Position numbers and translations under genes: made by a program. The notes under the pieces are model-generated. The model was not told the origin of the DNA, did no database searches, and saw only the letters and a program-made list of their open reading frames with translations. DNA of 64,000 nucleotides from Pseudomonas neuropathica. GTDB taxonomy: Bacteria > Pseudomonadota > Gammaproteobacteria > Pseudomonadales > Pseudomonadaceae. The stretch lies in the NCBI RefSeq assembly GCF_015461835.1, contig NZ_JACOPX010000009.1:1-64000 (forward strand), given 5' to 3'. This document shows, in pieces, positions 10,682 through 19,020 of this stretch (its first letter is position 1; each line of letters opens with the position of its first letter).

Positions 10682-12238
10682 GTGAGCCAGTCTCTGATCG
10701 CTGCCCTGCAAAACCCGGCCCTCTACCCGCACCCTGTCGAAGGGTTTCAGGTCATCGAAACCCATATCTCGTGGGTGATCCTCACCGGTCCCTTCGCTTA
10801 TAAAGTGAAGAAGCCGGTTAATTTCGGCTTCCTCGACTTCACTGGCCTCGAATCGCGCGCGCACTTTTGCGCCGAAGAACTGCGTCTGAACCAACGCCTG
10901 ACCGATGATTTGTATCTGGAAGTGTTACCAGTCACTGGCAGCGTCGAAGCACCGCAACTGGGCGGTGACGGCCCGGCCATCGAATACCTGCTGAAAATGC
11001 GCCAATTCCCGCAGACCGGTTTGCTCAGCACCCTGCAAGCCAATGGCGAACTGACCACCCAGCACATTGATGAGATGGCGCAGCAGATCGCGCACTTCCA
11101 CCTCAGCGCGCCAAAAGTCCCGGCCGCACACGACGCCGGCACCCCGGAAAGCGTGATGGCGCCAGTGTCGCAAAACTTCGAACAGATCCTGCCGTTCCTC
11201 AGCGACAAAAATGACCTGCTGCAACTCGACGCACTGAAAGCCTGGGCCGAAAGCAGCTTCGAGCGTCTCAAGCCACTGTTCGCCCAGCGCAAGGCCGAAG
11301 GGTTCACCCGTGAATGCCACGGTGATATCCACTTGGGCAACGCCACGGTCATCGACGGCAAAGTGGTGATCTTCGACTGCATCGAGTTCAACGAACCGTT
11401 CCGCTTCACTGACGTCTGGGCCGACACCGGTTTCCTCGCGATGGACCTGGAAGACCGTGGTCTGAAATCCCTGGCGCGCCGCTTCATCAGCCAATATCTG
11501 GAGCTGACTGGCGACTATCAGGGCCTGGAAGTGCTGAACTTCTATAAAGCCTACCGTGCACTGGTGCGTGCCAAGGTTGCCCTGTTCAGCATGCCGGCTG
11601 ACGCGACCCCGGTGCAGCGCGCCACCACCCTGCGCCAGTACCGCAACTACGCCAACCTGGCGGAAAGCTACAGCACCATTCCATCGCGCTTCATGGCAAT
11701 CACCCACGGTGTTTCCGCTGTCGGCAAGAGCCACGTGGCCATGCGTCTGGTCGAAGCGCTGGGTGCCATCCGCCTGCGTTCGGACGTAGAACGCAAGCGT
11801 CTGTTCGGTGAGCAAACTGTTGCTAATGATGTGCAGGCCGGCATTTACAGTGCCGACGCCAGCGCCGCCACTTACGCGCGTCTGCATGAAATCGCTGAAG
11901 TGATCCTGCACGCCGGTTTCCCGGTGGTGATCGACGCGACTTACCTGAAGCGCGAACAACGCGACAACGCGGCAAAAATTGCCGAAGCCACCGGCACGCC
12001 ATTCCTGATCCTCGATTGCAACGCGCCACAAGCGGTGATCGAGAGCTGGCTGGCGATCCGTCAGGCCGACCAAAAGGATCCGTCCGATGCCACCCTGGCG
12101 GTGATCGAAGCGCAGCAGGCCAATCGCGAAGCGCTGACGCCGGAAGAAATCCTGCGCAGCAAACGCGTACAGACCAATGAATCCGGCACGCTGGACACCG
12201 TGGTCGCGCAGATTCGTCAACGCCTGCCTGGCCTGTAA
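10682..12238 (+). CDS. Aminoglycoside phosphotransferase-like kinase fused to a P-loop ATPase
   Basis: A 518-residue two-domain protein. The N-terminal part has the APH/choline-kinase fold with catalytic loop H213-G-D-I-H-L-G-N220 and the metal motif around F231-D232. The C-terminal part is a zeta-toxin/AAA-type P-loop kinase with Walker A G343-VSAVGKS350. This fusion is conserved in many pseudomonads and annotated as bifunctional aminoglycoside phosphotransferase/ATP-binding protein. The real substrate is unknown, and antibiotic resistance should not be assumed. The GTG at 10682 is chosen because AAGGA lies six bases upstream. Confidence 0.85.
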   Translation: MSQSLIAALQNPALYPHPVEGFQVIETHISWVILTGPFAYKVKKPVNFGFLDFTGLESRAHFCAEELRLNQRLTDDLYLEVLPVTGSVEAPQLGGDGPAIEYLLKMRQFPQTGLLSTLQANGELTTQHIDEMAQQIAHFHLSAPKVPAAHDAGTPESVMAPVSQNFEQILPFLSDKNDLLQLDALKAWAESSFERLKPLFAQRKAEGFTRECHGDIHLGNATVIDGKVVIFDCIEFNEPFRFTDVWADTGFLAMDLEDRGLKSLARRFISQYLELTGDYQGLEVLNFYKAYRALVRAKVALFSMPADATPVQRATTLRQYRNYANLAESYSTIPSRFMAITHGVSAVGKSHVAMRLVEALGAIRLRSDVERKRLFGEQTVANDVQAGIYSADASAATYARLHEIAEVILHAGFPVVIDATYLKREQRDNAAKIAEATGTPFLILDCNAPQAVIESWLAIRQADQKDPSDATLAVIEAQQANREALTPEEILRSKRVQTNESGTLDTVVAQIRQRLPGL

Positions 12239-12242
12239 GAAA

Positions 12243-12288
12243 CTATTTCGGCCGTGAAGCCCACGCTTGCTTCACGGCCGTCAAATAG
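12243..12288. terminator. Long inverted repeat, probable 3' end structure of the kinase gene
   Basis: CGGCCGTGAAGC (12249-12260) and its exact complement (12269-12280) form a 12-bp stem, extended by an outer CTATTT/AAATAG pair with a two-base bulge. It begins four bases after the stop codon. There is no T-run, so it may stabilise the 3' end rather than act alone as a terminator. Confidence 0.55.
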
Positions 12289-12328
12289 TGGCACTATACT
12301 GGCGTCATAAAACCAACGGTGATATGAC

Positions 12329-12673
12329 ATGAGCCAGCCGAAACTTCTCGACACCCCGCTATATGCCTTGCTGCACAAAGACGACATCACAGGTTTCAAC
12401 AAAGAGCGCCCACAAGATGGCCCGATCGACATGGTCGGCGGCGATTTCCGTGGTCTTGATTTGCGTGAACTGAATGCCGATGGCGTGGATTTCCGCGACG
12501 CGTACTTCCGCTCTGCCGATCTGCGTGGCATCGATTTCCGCAACGCGTCGCTGGAAGGCGCGAGCCTGGCTCACGCGCAGATTTCCGGGGCTTACTTCCC
12601 GCCGGAACTGAGTGCTGACGAGATTCTGATGTCGATGAATTTCGGTACGCGTTTGCGTTATCGCACTCGCTGA
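12329..12673 (+). CDS. Pentapeptide repeat protein
   Basis: A 114-residue protein with about ten consecutive pentapeptides between residues 39 and 92 (for example DFRGL, DLREL, DFRDA, DLRGI, DFRNA, SLEGA). This pattern should fold as a short right-handed quadrilateral beta-helix. No signal peptide is seen. Family members include DNA-gyrase-protecting DNA mimics, but most have no known role and this one is shorter than the Qnr type. A short basic tail (TRLRYRTR) ends the protein. It is probably a separate transcription unit, followed by a REP element. Confidence 0.85.
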   Translation: MSQPKLLDTPLYALLHKDDITGFNKERPQDGPIDMVGGDFRGLDLRELNADGVDFRDAYFRSADLRGIDFRNASLEGASLAHAQISGAYFPPELSADEILMSMNFGTRLRYRTR

Positions 12674-12706
12674 CAGGCTTATCCCTCGCTGACACGACGC
12701 CTCCCC

Positions 12707-12795
12707 TGTAGGAGTGAGCCTGCTCGCGATAGCGGTCTAACATTCAACACATGTGTGCCTGCCAGTCCGCTATCGCGAGCAGGCTCACTCCTACA
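12707..12795. repeat. REP pair (GTAGGAGTGAGCC class)
   Basis: TGTAGGAGTGAGCCTGCTCG and its near-exact inverted copy flank a variable centre. Each arm carries the GCTCGCGATAGCGG core. The same element occurs at 21040, 33939, 41557 and 52049. It lies in the gap after the pentapeptide gene. The remaining gap to 12960 shows nothing else I can name. Confidence 0.9.
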
Positions 12796-12960
12796 TTGAT
12801 ATGTGTTTTTTCCCCTTCTTTCTGCGTTCGCAGGCCTTTCAAGCACCCTTTCTTAGAAGCGTTTGCGTTGAATCCGACCAAACAATCACGCTTTTCCTAC
12901 TGATGGCTACACTCCTGAGAAGCTCGCCCACGCACCATTCGGCCGTCGCAAGGAGGCTTG

Positions 12961-13233
12961 ATGAATGATGAACTGCAACACCTGAAGAATCTTGGCAAGA
13001 CGTCGGCGCAATGGCTGCATGCCGTGGGCATCCACAGCGCCTCGGACTTGCGTCGCCTGGGCGCGGTGGACGCCTACCGGGCCGTGCGTACCCGCGGGTT
13101 TCGCGCATCGAAGGTGTTGTTGTATGCGATCGAAGGCGCGCTGATGGATGTGCACTGGAACGACATCCCCGCCGAACGCAAGGACGCCCTCAACAAGCAA
13201 CTCGAAGCCATTTCCTCGCGCCACAAGAACTGA
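12961..13233 (+). CDS. TfoX/Sxy C-terminal domain protein
   Basis: A 90-residue protein consisting only of the TfoX C-terminal domain, a helix-hairpin-helix-like fold (LKNLGKTSAQWLHAVGIHS, then LRRLGAVDAYRAVR). In enteric bacteria and Vibrio the full-length protein promotes competence gene expression. Stand-alone C-terminal domain proteins are common and have no defined role. A strong AGGAGG lies four bases upstream of the ATG. It is followed after 16 bases by the cyclic-nucleotide-binding gene, so the two are likely co-transcribed. Confidence 0.85.
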   Translation: MNDELQHLKNLGKTSAQWLHAVGIHSASDLRRLGAVDAYRAVRTRGFRASKVLLYAIEGALMDVHWNDIPAERKDALNKQLEAISSRHKN

Positions 13234-13249
13234 GCGGGCATTGACCGTC

Positions 13250-14050
13250 ATGTATTTACTGGGGGAACAATCGGCCTGCGCCGATGCCTTGATCAACCGC
13301 TTGCAGAGCTTGCCCGCACTGTGGCTGCGCGATTTGGCGCCTTGCGGGCCGATGCTGGAACTGGAGGCGGCGGATGATTTGCTGACGCAGTTACCCGCCG
13401 ATCAGCTATTCATGCTGAATGAAGGGATGATCAACGGCTGTATCGGCGCCCGTCCGCTGTTTTATTGGCAGGACGGCGATTTGATCGGCCTTCAGCAAGG
13501 TGAGGACTGGGCTGATTGCCGTTTGTGCAGTGACGGGGCGTTGCGCTTGACGCCCTATTGGCGCCGTGAGGTTTTCCAGCATGTGTATGCCGACGCTCAT
13601 CGGACAGACCAGTTTCTAGAGTATCTGCTGGGGCAGATGGCGATCCTTGCCCATGCCGTCGCGGAACTGAAACCGCGCGAGTTTCGCAGCACCAATGGCT
13701 TCAAACGGGTCGAGGCGGGTGAAATTCTCATCAACCAGGGGGACGCGGCTGATCACGTGTTCGTGATCATCGACGGGCATGCCGAAGCGTTTGTAGACGG
13801 GCATAAGGTGGGAGATGTGGCCAAAGACGAGATTTTCGGTGCCATGGCCGTGTTTACCGGCGAGCCACGCAACGCCACGGTGATCGCACGAGAACCGAGC
13901 ACGGTGATGCTGATTCCCGGTGATCATTTTTTGAGCATGACCCGCACCAATCCAAAGATCGCCCACAGCCTGATCGAGAGCATGGCACGGCGGATCGGCC
14001 AGTTGAATCGGCAGATCACGCAAATGACACCGACTGAAGGTCAACGCTAA
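13250..14050 (+). CDS. cbpA: CbpA-like cyclic-nucleotide-binding protein without a DNA-binding domain
   Basis: A 266-residue protein whose C-terminal half is a Crp-type cyclic-nucleotide-binding domain: VEAGEILINQGDAADHVF, then a GEPRNATVIARE segment matching the phosphate-binding cassette (about residues 160-245). No helix-turn-helix follows; the chain ends about 25 residues later. The N-terminal half is unrelated to Crp. Position next to prrF and phuW matches PA4704 (cAMP-binding protein A) of P. aeruginosa, hence the name. It probably acts as a cAMP-responsive protein rather than a transcription factor. The ATG at 13250 is preceded by only a weak ribosome-binding sequence. Confidence 0.78.
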   Translation: MYLLGEQSACADALINRLQSLPALWLRDLAPCGPMLELEAADDLLTQLPADQLFMLNEGMINGCIGARPLFYWQDGDLIGLQQGEDWADCRLCSDGALRLTPYWRREVFQHVYADAHRTDQFLEYLLGQMAILAHAVAELKPREFRSTNGFKRVEAGEILINQGDAADHVFVIIDGHAEAFVDGHKVGDVAKDEIFGAMAVFTGEPRNATVIAREPSTVMLIPGDHFLSMTRTNPKIAHSLIESMARRIGQLNRQITQMTPTEGQR

Positions 14051-14116
14051 AAGTCTTTGTTTGCGGGGCGTACCGACCATTTTCCAGACGATTTCAAAGA
14101 AACGGAAAAACAGTTG

Positions 14117-14144
14117 TTGACTCGGTAATGAGAATCGCTATGAT
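14117..14144 (+). promoter_or_regulatory. PrrF promoter
   Basis: TTGACT (14117-14122), a 16-base spacer and TATGAT (14139-14144) form a sigma70 promoter. The expected start is at about 14151, exactly where the conserved PrrF sequence begins (AACTGGTCGCG). Confidence 0.85.
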
Positions 14145-14148
14145 TATC
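14130..14148 (+). promoter_or_regulatory. Fur box overlapping the PrrF -10
   Basis: GAGAATCGCTATGATTATC matches the 19-base Fur consensus at 13 positions and covers the -10 element. Iron-loaded Fur bound here would block transcription, so PrrF should be made only in iron limitation, as known for this sRNA family. Confidence 0.85.
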
Positions 14149-14150
14149 AC

Positions 14151-14264
14151 AACTGGTCGCGAGATCAGTCGATATTCTGAAAAGCCCTTGGTTCGGACTC
14201 TCAGATTATCTCCTCATCAGGCTAATCACGGTTATTTGACCCGGTTTTTACCGGGTCTTTTTTT
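14151..14264 (+). ncRNA. prrF: PrrF iron-responsive small RNA
   Basis: The 5' end (AACTGGTCGCGAGATCAG), the single-stranded target-pairing core (TCAGATTATCTCCTCATCAG followed by GCTAATCACGG) and the terminator match the PrrF sRNA as I know it from pseudomonads. PrrF, with Hfq, represses mRNAs of iron-using proteins such as SodB and TCA-cycle enzymes when iron is short. The middle segment (about 14168-14198) is the variable part. It lies between cbpA and phuW as in P. aeruginosa, but only one copy is present here. Length is about 114 nt. Confidence 0.95.
14238..14264 (+). terminator. PrrF intrinsic terminator
   Basis: GACCCGG/CCGGGTC stem with a six-base loop, followed by seven or more T residues. 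It ends 13 bases before the stop of the convergent phuW gene. Confidence 0.95.
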
Positions 14265-14277
14265 GCCTGTGGAAAAG

Positions 14278-15131
14278 TCATTTGCCGAACTGTTTACGCA
14301 TTTGCTCACAGTAATCCTGCTTTGGCGTTGCCGGCGTGTACCAAACGTAGTCGGCCATCGCGGCGGTCACTTCGGCGCCCTGCTCTGCCAGCATCAACAC
14401 GGTGGGTGCCTGGGCGGCGCCCAGATCCACAGCATGCAACGGCACGCCGACATCCTTGCGCGCATGCCACGCACCGGCCAGCAAGATTGAAGGTGAAGGA
14501 GCCGCCAACAGACGCTCTGCCATACGCCGATCACGTTGTTGCTGAACGGCGAGCATCGCCGGCATCTGTGATTCGGGCAGCAGACCACAGTGGGAATCGC
14601 TGATCTGCTCCAGCAAAACGGCTTTCACGGACTCCGTATTGCTGCGCGCCCCCTTTAACACCGGCGGATCACGATAGAAGGTGCGGATTTCAGCGCTATC
14701 CAGATTCGCCGCCAGCAGTGGATACGGCTGAGTCAGCGCGAAGCGGAGACGATCGGCCCATAGAAATTCCAGTCCCAGCCGTCCTCCCAGGCCAATGCGC
14801 CCGGCAGGTCAGCGGGCGGCGTTTTCGCCTGACGCACTTGATCAACGCGAGGCTGCTGATCCGGCGTGAGCATTTCCAATAGCAGACTGCCCTGCGACCG
14901 CTGTTCACCGAGCGAGCGCAACAGCCATAATTGCGCGGCGTGATGATCGGCGTTGTCATGCTGCTCACCAATGATCAGCCGCTCAGGCTCGGCAAGCCCC
15001 CTCAGCAACTGCTGTGCCGTCAGCACCTGACCGCTGTGCAGGTCGCGAATCTCGCCACTGATCGGCGGTGGCGCCGCAACATGCTGACACCCCGCAAGTA
15101 ACACCACCGCCAACCGCCACAACCCACGCAT
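14278..15131 (-). pseudogene. phuW: PhuW-like ChaN-family haem-related lipoprotein, frameshifted
   Basis: The frame starting at 15131 begins with a lipoprotein signal (VVLLAGC, Cys15) and shows ChaN-family features (IIGEQHDNADHH, LLLEML, GWDWNFYGPIV). It then hits a stop at 14733-14735. The rest of the family continues in another frame (RFALTQPYPLLAANLD to ADYVWYTPA) to the stop at 14278. Removing two bases, one GA of the GAGA at 14746-14749, would restore a single frame of 283 residues and the sequence GPIVRFAL. It is either a real recent mutation or a sequencing error. AAGGTG lies five bases before the start. It is last in phuTUVW, probably involved in haem handling at the outer membrane. 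Confidence 0.8.
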
Positions 15132-15152
15132 GCCATCACCTTAATGATCCTG

Positions 15153-15920
15153 TCAGCGGGCGATGATCAGCGGATGCCCGCGCTCCGGGTGCGACTGCAC
15201 CAACACTTCAAGACCGAATACAGCCTGGAGCGTGTCCGGTCGCAAAACCTGCTGCGGTGTATCCAGCGCCACCGGACACCCACCTTCCAGCAGCAGAATG
15301 CGATCACAATAACGCGCCGCCAGATTCAGATCATGCAGGATCACCAACACCGCCGCGCCACGATCGGCAAACTCGCGTACGGCCTGCAGTGTCGTGTGTT
15401 GATGCAGCGGATCGAGCATTGACGTTGGTTCATCCAGCAGCAGCGTCTGTCCGGCCTGCCCCGGCCAAAGCTGCGCCAATACCCGCGCCAGATGCACCCG
15501 CTGACGCTCGCCACCGGACAACGCCAGATAACTGCGACCGCTCAAGTGCCCGGCATCCGCCGCCGCCAATGCCGCCGCGATGATTTCATCATCCCGGGCC
15601 CGACCGCTTTGCCAAGGCAAACGGCCCATGCCCACCACTTCTTCGACGCGAAAGGCAAAATCCAGCGTCGACACCTGAGGCAACACCGCCAATCGTTGCG
15701 CGCGCTGTGGGCCAGGCCAGTGACTCAACGCTTGCCCGTCGAGTGAAACCTTCCCAGTACTCGCCGCCAACTCACCGCACAACGCGCCCAGCAATGTGCT
15801 TTTACCAGCACCGTTCGGCCCGAGCACACCGAGCACTTCGCCCGGTTCGAGCTGCAACGAGACATCGCTGAGCACAGCCTTGCGACCACGCTGGATGTGC
15901 AGATTCTGCGCACGCAACAT
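15153..15920 (-). CDS. phuV: PhuV/HmuV, haem ABC importer ATPase
   Basis: A 255-residue ABC ATPase that powers haem import across the inner membrane. Walker A GPNGAGKS is at residues 34-41, the signature [13 protein letters not shown] near 133-145 and Walker [13 protein letters not shown] near 157-168, then the H-loop in [14 protein letters not shown]. The start overlaps the permease stop in TGATG, showing coupling. Length and motif spacing are normal for the HmuV family. Confidence 0.95.
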   Translation of the reverse strand: MLRAQNLHIQRGRKAVLSDVSLQLEPGEVLGVLGPNGAGKSTLLGALCGELAASTGKVSLDGQALSHWPGPQRAQRLAVLPQVSTLDFAFRVEEVVGMGRLPWQSGRARDDEIIAAALAAADAGHLSGRSYLALSGGERQRVHLARVLAQLWPGQAGQTLLLDEPTSMLDPLHQHTTLQAVREFADRGAAVLVILHDLNLAARYCDRILLLEGGCPVALDTPQQVLRPDTLQAVFGLEVLVQSHPERGHPLIIAR

Positions 15921-16957
15921 CAGGCACGCCCTCGCAACAGCAAATAAAGGAAGAACGGCGCACCAATAAACGCGGTAACAATACCGATCGGCAACTCTGC
16001 CGGCGCCAGCGCCAGCCGCGCGACCAGATCAGCCAACAGCAACAGGCTCGCCCCCGCCAGCACGGAGGCCGGCAGCAACACTTTGTGATCCGGCCCCGCC
16101 AGCAAACGTACCAGATGCGGTACCACCAGCCCGACAAAACCGATCATCCCGGCGGCCGCCACTGCTGCGCCAACCCCCAGCGCTGTACAGAACACCAATT
16201 CACGCTTGAGCCGTTCGACGTCAATCCCCAGATGCCCTGCCTCAGACTCCCCGAGCAGCAAGGCATTCAGCGCTTTCGCCCGACGCGGCAACCACAATGC
16301 GACAGCGGCGCTGATGATCAGCAATGGCCACAACCGCGCGTAACTGGCGCCGTTGAGACTGCCCAGGTTCCAGAACGTCAGCGTACGCAAGGTCGCGTCA
16401 TCCGCCAGATAAGTGAACAGCCCCACCGCCGAACCGGCCAGCGCCGTCAGTGCGATGCCCGCCAGCAACATGGTCGCGACGTTGGTCTGGCCATTACGGC
16501 GACCCAGTCGATACACCAGCGCCGTCACGCCGAGACCGCCGAGAAACGCGCAGACCGACAGCAGATACGGCCCGAACCAATCCGGCAGGCCGCCAAAAAA
16601 AGAACCGCCGACAATCGCAATCGCTGCGCCCAATGCCGCGCCGCTGGAAACACCGACCAGTCCCGGATCGGCCAGCGGATTACGAAACAAGCCCTGCATC
16701 GCCACGCCGGACAACGCCAGCACACCGCCCACTGCCAGTCCCAACAGCGTTCGCGGCAGACGAATCTGCCCAAGGATCAGTTCAGCCTGCTCCAGTCCGT
16801 CCGGTGCCAACGGCACACCAAGCATGCGTAGCGCAGCACGCAACGTGTCGAACAGCGGCAGACTGACGGGCCCGAGTGCCAACGATAGCCAGATCGCCAA
16901 TAAACACAGGAGCGTCAGGCCAATGAACAAGCCCCGGGGTTTTACCAGTGTGGTCAT
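15920..16957 (-). CDS. phuU: PhuU/HmuU, haem ABC importer permease
   Basis: A 345-residue permease of the FecCD family with about ten membrane helices starting at residues 10-30. The [28 protein letters not shown] segment near residues 68-91 is the family hallmark, and [13 protein letters not shown] (near 265-277) is the ATPase-contacting loop. It forms the homodimeric channel used by PhuT and PhuV. Its start overlaps the phuT stop by four bases (ATGA). Substrate assignment as haem rather than siderophore rests on the operon with PhuT-like and ChaN-like genes. Confidence 0.93.
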   Translation of the reverse strand: MTTLVKPRGLFIGLTLLCLLAIWLSLALGPVSLPLFDTLRAALRMLGVPLAPDGLEQAELILGQIRLPRTLLGLAVGGVLALSGVAMQGLFRNPLADPGLVGVSSGAALGAAIAIVGGSFFGGLPDWFGPYLLSVCAFLGGLGVTALVYRLGRRNGQTNVATMLLAGIALTALAGSAVGLFTYLADDATLRTLTFWNLGSLNGASYARLWPLLIISAAVALWLPRRAKALNALLLGESEAGHLGIDVERLKRELVFCTALGVGAAVAAAGMIGFVGLVVPHLVRLLAGPDHKVLLPASVLAGASLLLLADLVARLALAPAELPIGIVTAFIGAPFFLYLLLRGRA

Positions 16958-17826
16958 TGGCCGCTCTTGGCCGGGTAGAAACCGTCAGTCAGGCTTTTCA
17001 GCGCGGCCGGTAAACGCGGCCCGAGCCCACCGACCAGCAGGGTCGGATCCAGCTCCAGCACACGCCCGGCCTTGGCGGCGCGACTTGAATTGAGAATCGG
17101 GTTTTCCTTGAACAACGCCGCTTTCGCCGCCTCACCGGTCAATGCACGGTCGGCGAACACCAGCACTTCAGGATCGAGGCCGGCGAGGGATTCCACGGAA
17201 AACGGCTTGTATCCGGTGTGAGTCGCCAGGTTATGCCCGCCGGCCTGTTGCAGCAGCCAGTCGGCCGCGGTGTCCTTGCCCGCAATCAATGGCTTGCCAC
17301 CGGCATGTCCAAGCAACAGCAGCACACCCGGCGCTTTTTGTCTGGTCTGCACTTCGGTAACCCGAGCCTTCTGCGCATCGAGTTGCTGTTGATAACTTTG
17401 CAGCAGTTGCGCGGCCTGAGCCTGCGCGCCGAGCAATTGGCCCAAATGAGTAACGTTTTTCTCCAGCGTTGGCAGATCTGGCTGAGCCGAGAACAACGCC
17501 ACCTGAACCTTGGCCGCTTTTACTTGCGACAGTACCGGTGGCGGGCCCATTTCTTCGGTGCCGATGAGAATGTCCGGACGCAGGCTGAGAATGCCTTCAG
17601 CGGAAAGGCTGCGCTGATAACCAATGCTTGGCAGCGCCTTCAACGACTCCGGATGCTGGCTGGTGGTGTCGACACCGACCAGTTTCGACTCCCCACCCAA
17701 CGCACTCACCCACTCCGACAGCGCACCGCCAGCACTGACCCAACGTTGCGGCAAATCGGCCGCTGCAGCCTGGTGGCTGACCAAAAGTCCGACACACAGC
17801 ACGGCAACGCGAGTACTCAGGCGCAT
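16954..17826 (-). CDS. phuT: PhuT/HmuT, periplasmic haem-binding protein
   Basis: A 290-residue periplasmic binding protein. The signal peptide spans about residues 1-23 (core VAVLCVGLLVSHQAAAA). The class III binding-protein fold follows with GYQRSLSAEGILSLRPDILIG, read in parts: the Tyr in GYQRSLS is the expected axial haem ligand. The ATG at 17826 has AAGGAAG six bases upstream; earlier in-frame starts would hide the signal peptide. It is the first gene of the haem importer operon, which lacks the phuR receptor and phuS genes found upstream in P. aeruginosa. Confidence 0.92.
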   Translation of the reverse strand: MRLSTRVAVLCVGLLVSHQAAAADLPQRWVSAGGALSEWVSALGGESKLVGVDTTSQHPESLKALPSIGYQRSLSAEGILSLRPDILIGTEEMGPPPVLSQVKAAKVQVALFSAQPDLPTLEKNVTHLGQLLGAQAQAAQLLQSYQQQLDAQKARVTEVQTRQKAPGVLLLLGHAGGKPLIAGKDTAADWLLQQAGGHNLATHTGYKPFSVESLAGLDPEVLVFADRALTGEAAKAALFKENPILNSSRAAKAGRVLELDPTLLVGGLGPRLPAALKSLTDGFYPAKSGQ

Positions 17827-17924
17827 ACACAGCTTCCTTGAATAAGGTTTTTTCCCGGGCATCCGAATGGCAGGCCAAGTATCCTCGACATCTGCCAGAC
17901 GCCTGCGGGTGAAGGCCGCCATTT

Positions 17925-17943
17925 GATAATTGTTTGCATTTAA
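17925..17943. promoter_or_regulatory. Candidate Fur box between phuT and the Rieske gene
   Basis: GATAATTGTTTGCATTTAA keeps the GATAAT half and the CATT part of the Fur consensus (11 of 19). It lies about 100 bases upstream of phuT and 50 bases upstream of the divergent Rieske gene, so it could control either. Confidence 0.5.
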
Positions 17944-17992
17944 ACGTCAAGCTCGGACATATCCAGACACGAGCGGACACTAGAGGATAGTC

Positions 17993-18310
17993 ATGAAGCT
18001 TCTCTGCGCAGGCGCCGATCTGGCCGAAGCGAAAAGTCGTGGGTTCGAGATCGACGGCAACAAGCTGTTCGCCGTGCGCCGCAGCGGCCAAGCCTACGTC
18101 TACCTCAATCGCTGCCCGCACCGGGGCGTGGGGCTGGAATGGCAACCCGACCGGTTTCTCGACCCGAGCAACAGCCTGATCCAGTGCGCCACCCACGGCG
18201 CACTGTTTCTGATCGAGGACGGTGAATGCGTCGCCGGGCCTTGCGCCGGGCAAGCACTCACCGCCATTCCTTGCCGGGAAGATGCGCAAGGGCTGTGGAT
18301 CGATGTTTAG
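17993..18310 (+). CDS. Rieske [2Fe-2S] protein, small ferredoxin type
   Basis: A 105-residue single-domain Rieske protein. The cluster ligands are present as C41-P-H43 and C65-A-T-H68, giving the two-Cys/two-His site of a Rieske ferredoxin. There is no signal peptide, membrane helix or oxygenase domain. It may supply electrons to an unidentified oxygenase, and the divergent haem importer and shared Fur-like box suggest a link with iron or haem metabolism (inference). Its stop overlaps the convergent sfsA stop by four bases. Confidence 0.9.
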   Translation: MKLLCAGADLAEAKSRGFEIDGNKLFAVRRSGQAYVYLNRCPHRGVGLEWQPDRFLDPSNSLIQCATHGALFLIEDGECVAGPCAGQALTAIPCREDAQGLWIDV

Positions 18311-19020
18311 CCGTTAAGCAGCACGTCGAGACGCCGGTCGATGACCATCTCTTCATGGTCCAGTCGCACGCCATACGCCAGAACCTCAACGCCACAAGCG
18401 ACCGCTTCGAGAAGGGCATCGGCGTAGGCCGAATCGATTTCCTTCGCCGGCCGTACCGCGTCAATCCCGGTCAGATTGACGCAATACAACTGCACCGCCC
18501 GAATGCCGTCCCGCGCCAGATGCGCCAATTCACGCAAATGCTTGGCGCCGCGCTGGGTCACCGCATCGGGAAACGCCGCCACGGCGGTGCCGTCGAAACC
18601 GAGGGTGACGCTTTTCACCTCTACATACGCAGGGCCACTGGGGTATTCGAGACGGAAGTCGATACGGCTCTTTTCCTGCCCGTACGCGACTTCACGTTTC
18701 AACGCGGTAAAGCCGTTCAACTCGCTGATGACGCCGGCCTGCAACGCCTCCTCGACCAAACCGTTGGCCCGTGCGGTATTCACGCAAAACAACCGACCCT
18801 GCGGGGTTTCGCCAATTTCCCAAGTACCGGGCAATTTACGCTTGGGGTCGTTTGAGCGACTGAACCAGACCTGCCCGCCTTCGACCTGACAGTTGAGCAT
18901 CGAACCAGTGTTGGGGCAGTGAATGGTGAGCAACTCGCCGCCAACGGTTTCGATATCGGCGAGAAAACGCTTGTAACGACGGATCAGTCGCGCCTCTTCC
19001 AGAGCAGGATAAAAGCGCAT
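18307..19020 (-). CDS. sfsA: SfsA family protein (DNA/RNA nuclease SfsA)
   Basis: A 237-residue SfsA protein, first described as a sugar fermentation stimulation factor and now annotated as a DNA/RNA nuclease. Typical segments are [21 protein letters not shown] (in parts), [13 protein letters not shown] and [11 protein letters not shown]. The C-terminal half has a nuclease-like core with the acidic-to-lysine pair SRIDFRLEY and [11 protein letters not shown]. The start overlaps the aminotransferase stop as ATGA. The neighbourhood sfsA-aminotransferase-dksA is conserved in gammaproteobacteria. Confidence 0.92.
   Translation of the reverse strand: MRFYPALEEARLIRRYKRFLADIETVGGELLTIHCPNTGSMLNCQVEGGQVWFSRSNDPKRKLPGTWEIGETPQGRLFCVNTARANGLVEEALQAGVISELNGFTALKREVAYGQEKSRIDFRLEYPSGPAYVEVKSVTLGFDGTAVAAFPDAVTQRGAKHLRELAHLARDGIRAVQLYCVNLTGIDAVRPAKEIDSAYADALLEAVACGVEVLAYGVRLDHEEMVIDRRLDVLLNG

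Noticed and set aside
14717..14735. Programmed frameshift in phuW
   Set aside because: There is no slippery heptamer at the frame switch and I know of no recoding in the ChaN family, so mutation or sequencing error is more likely.
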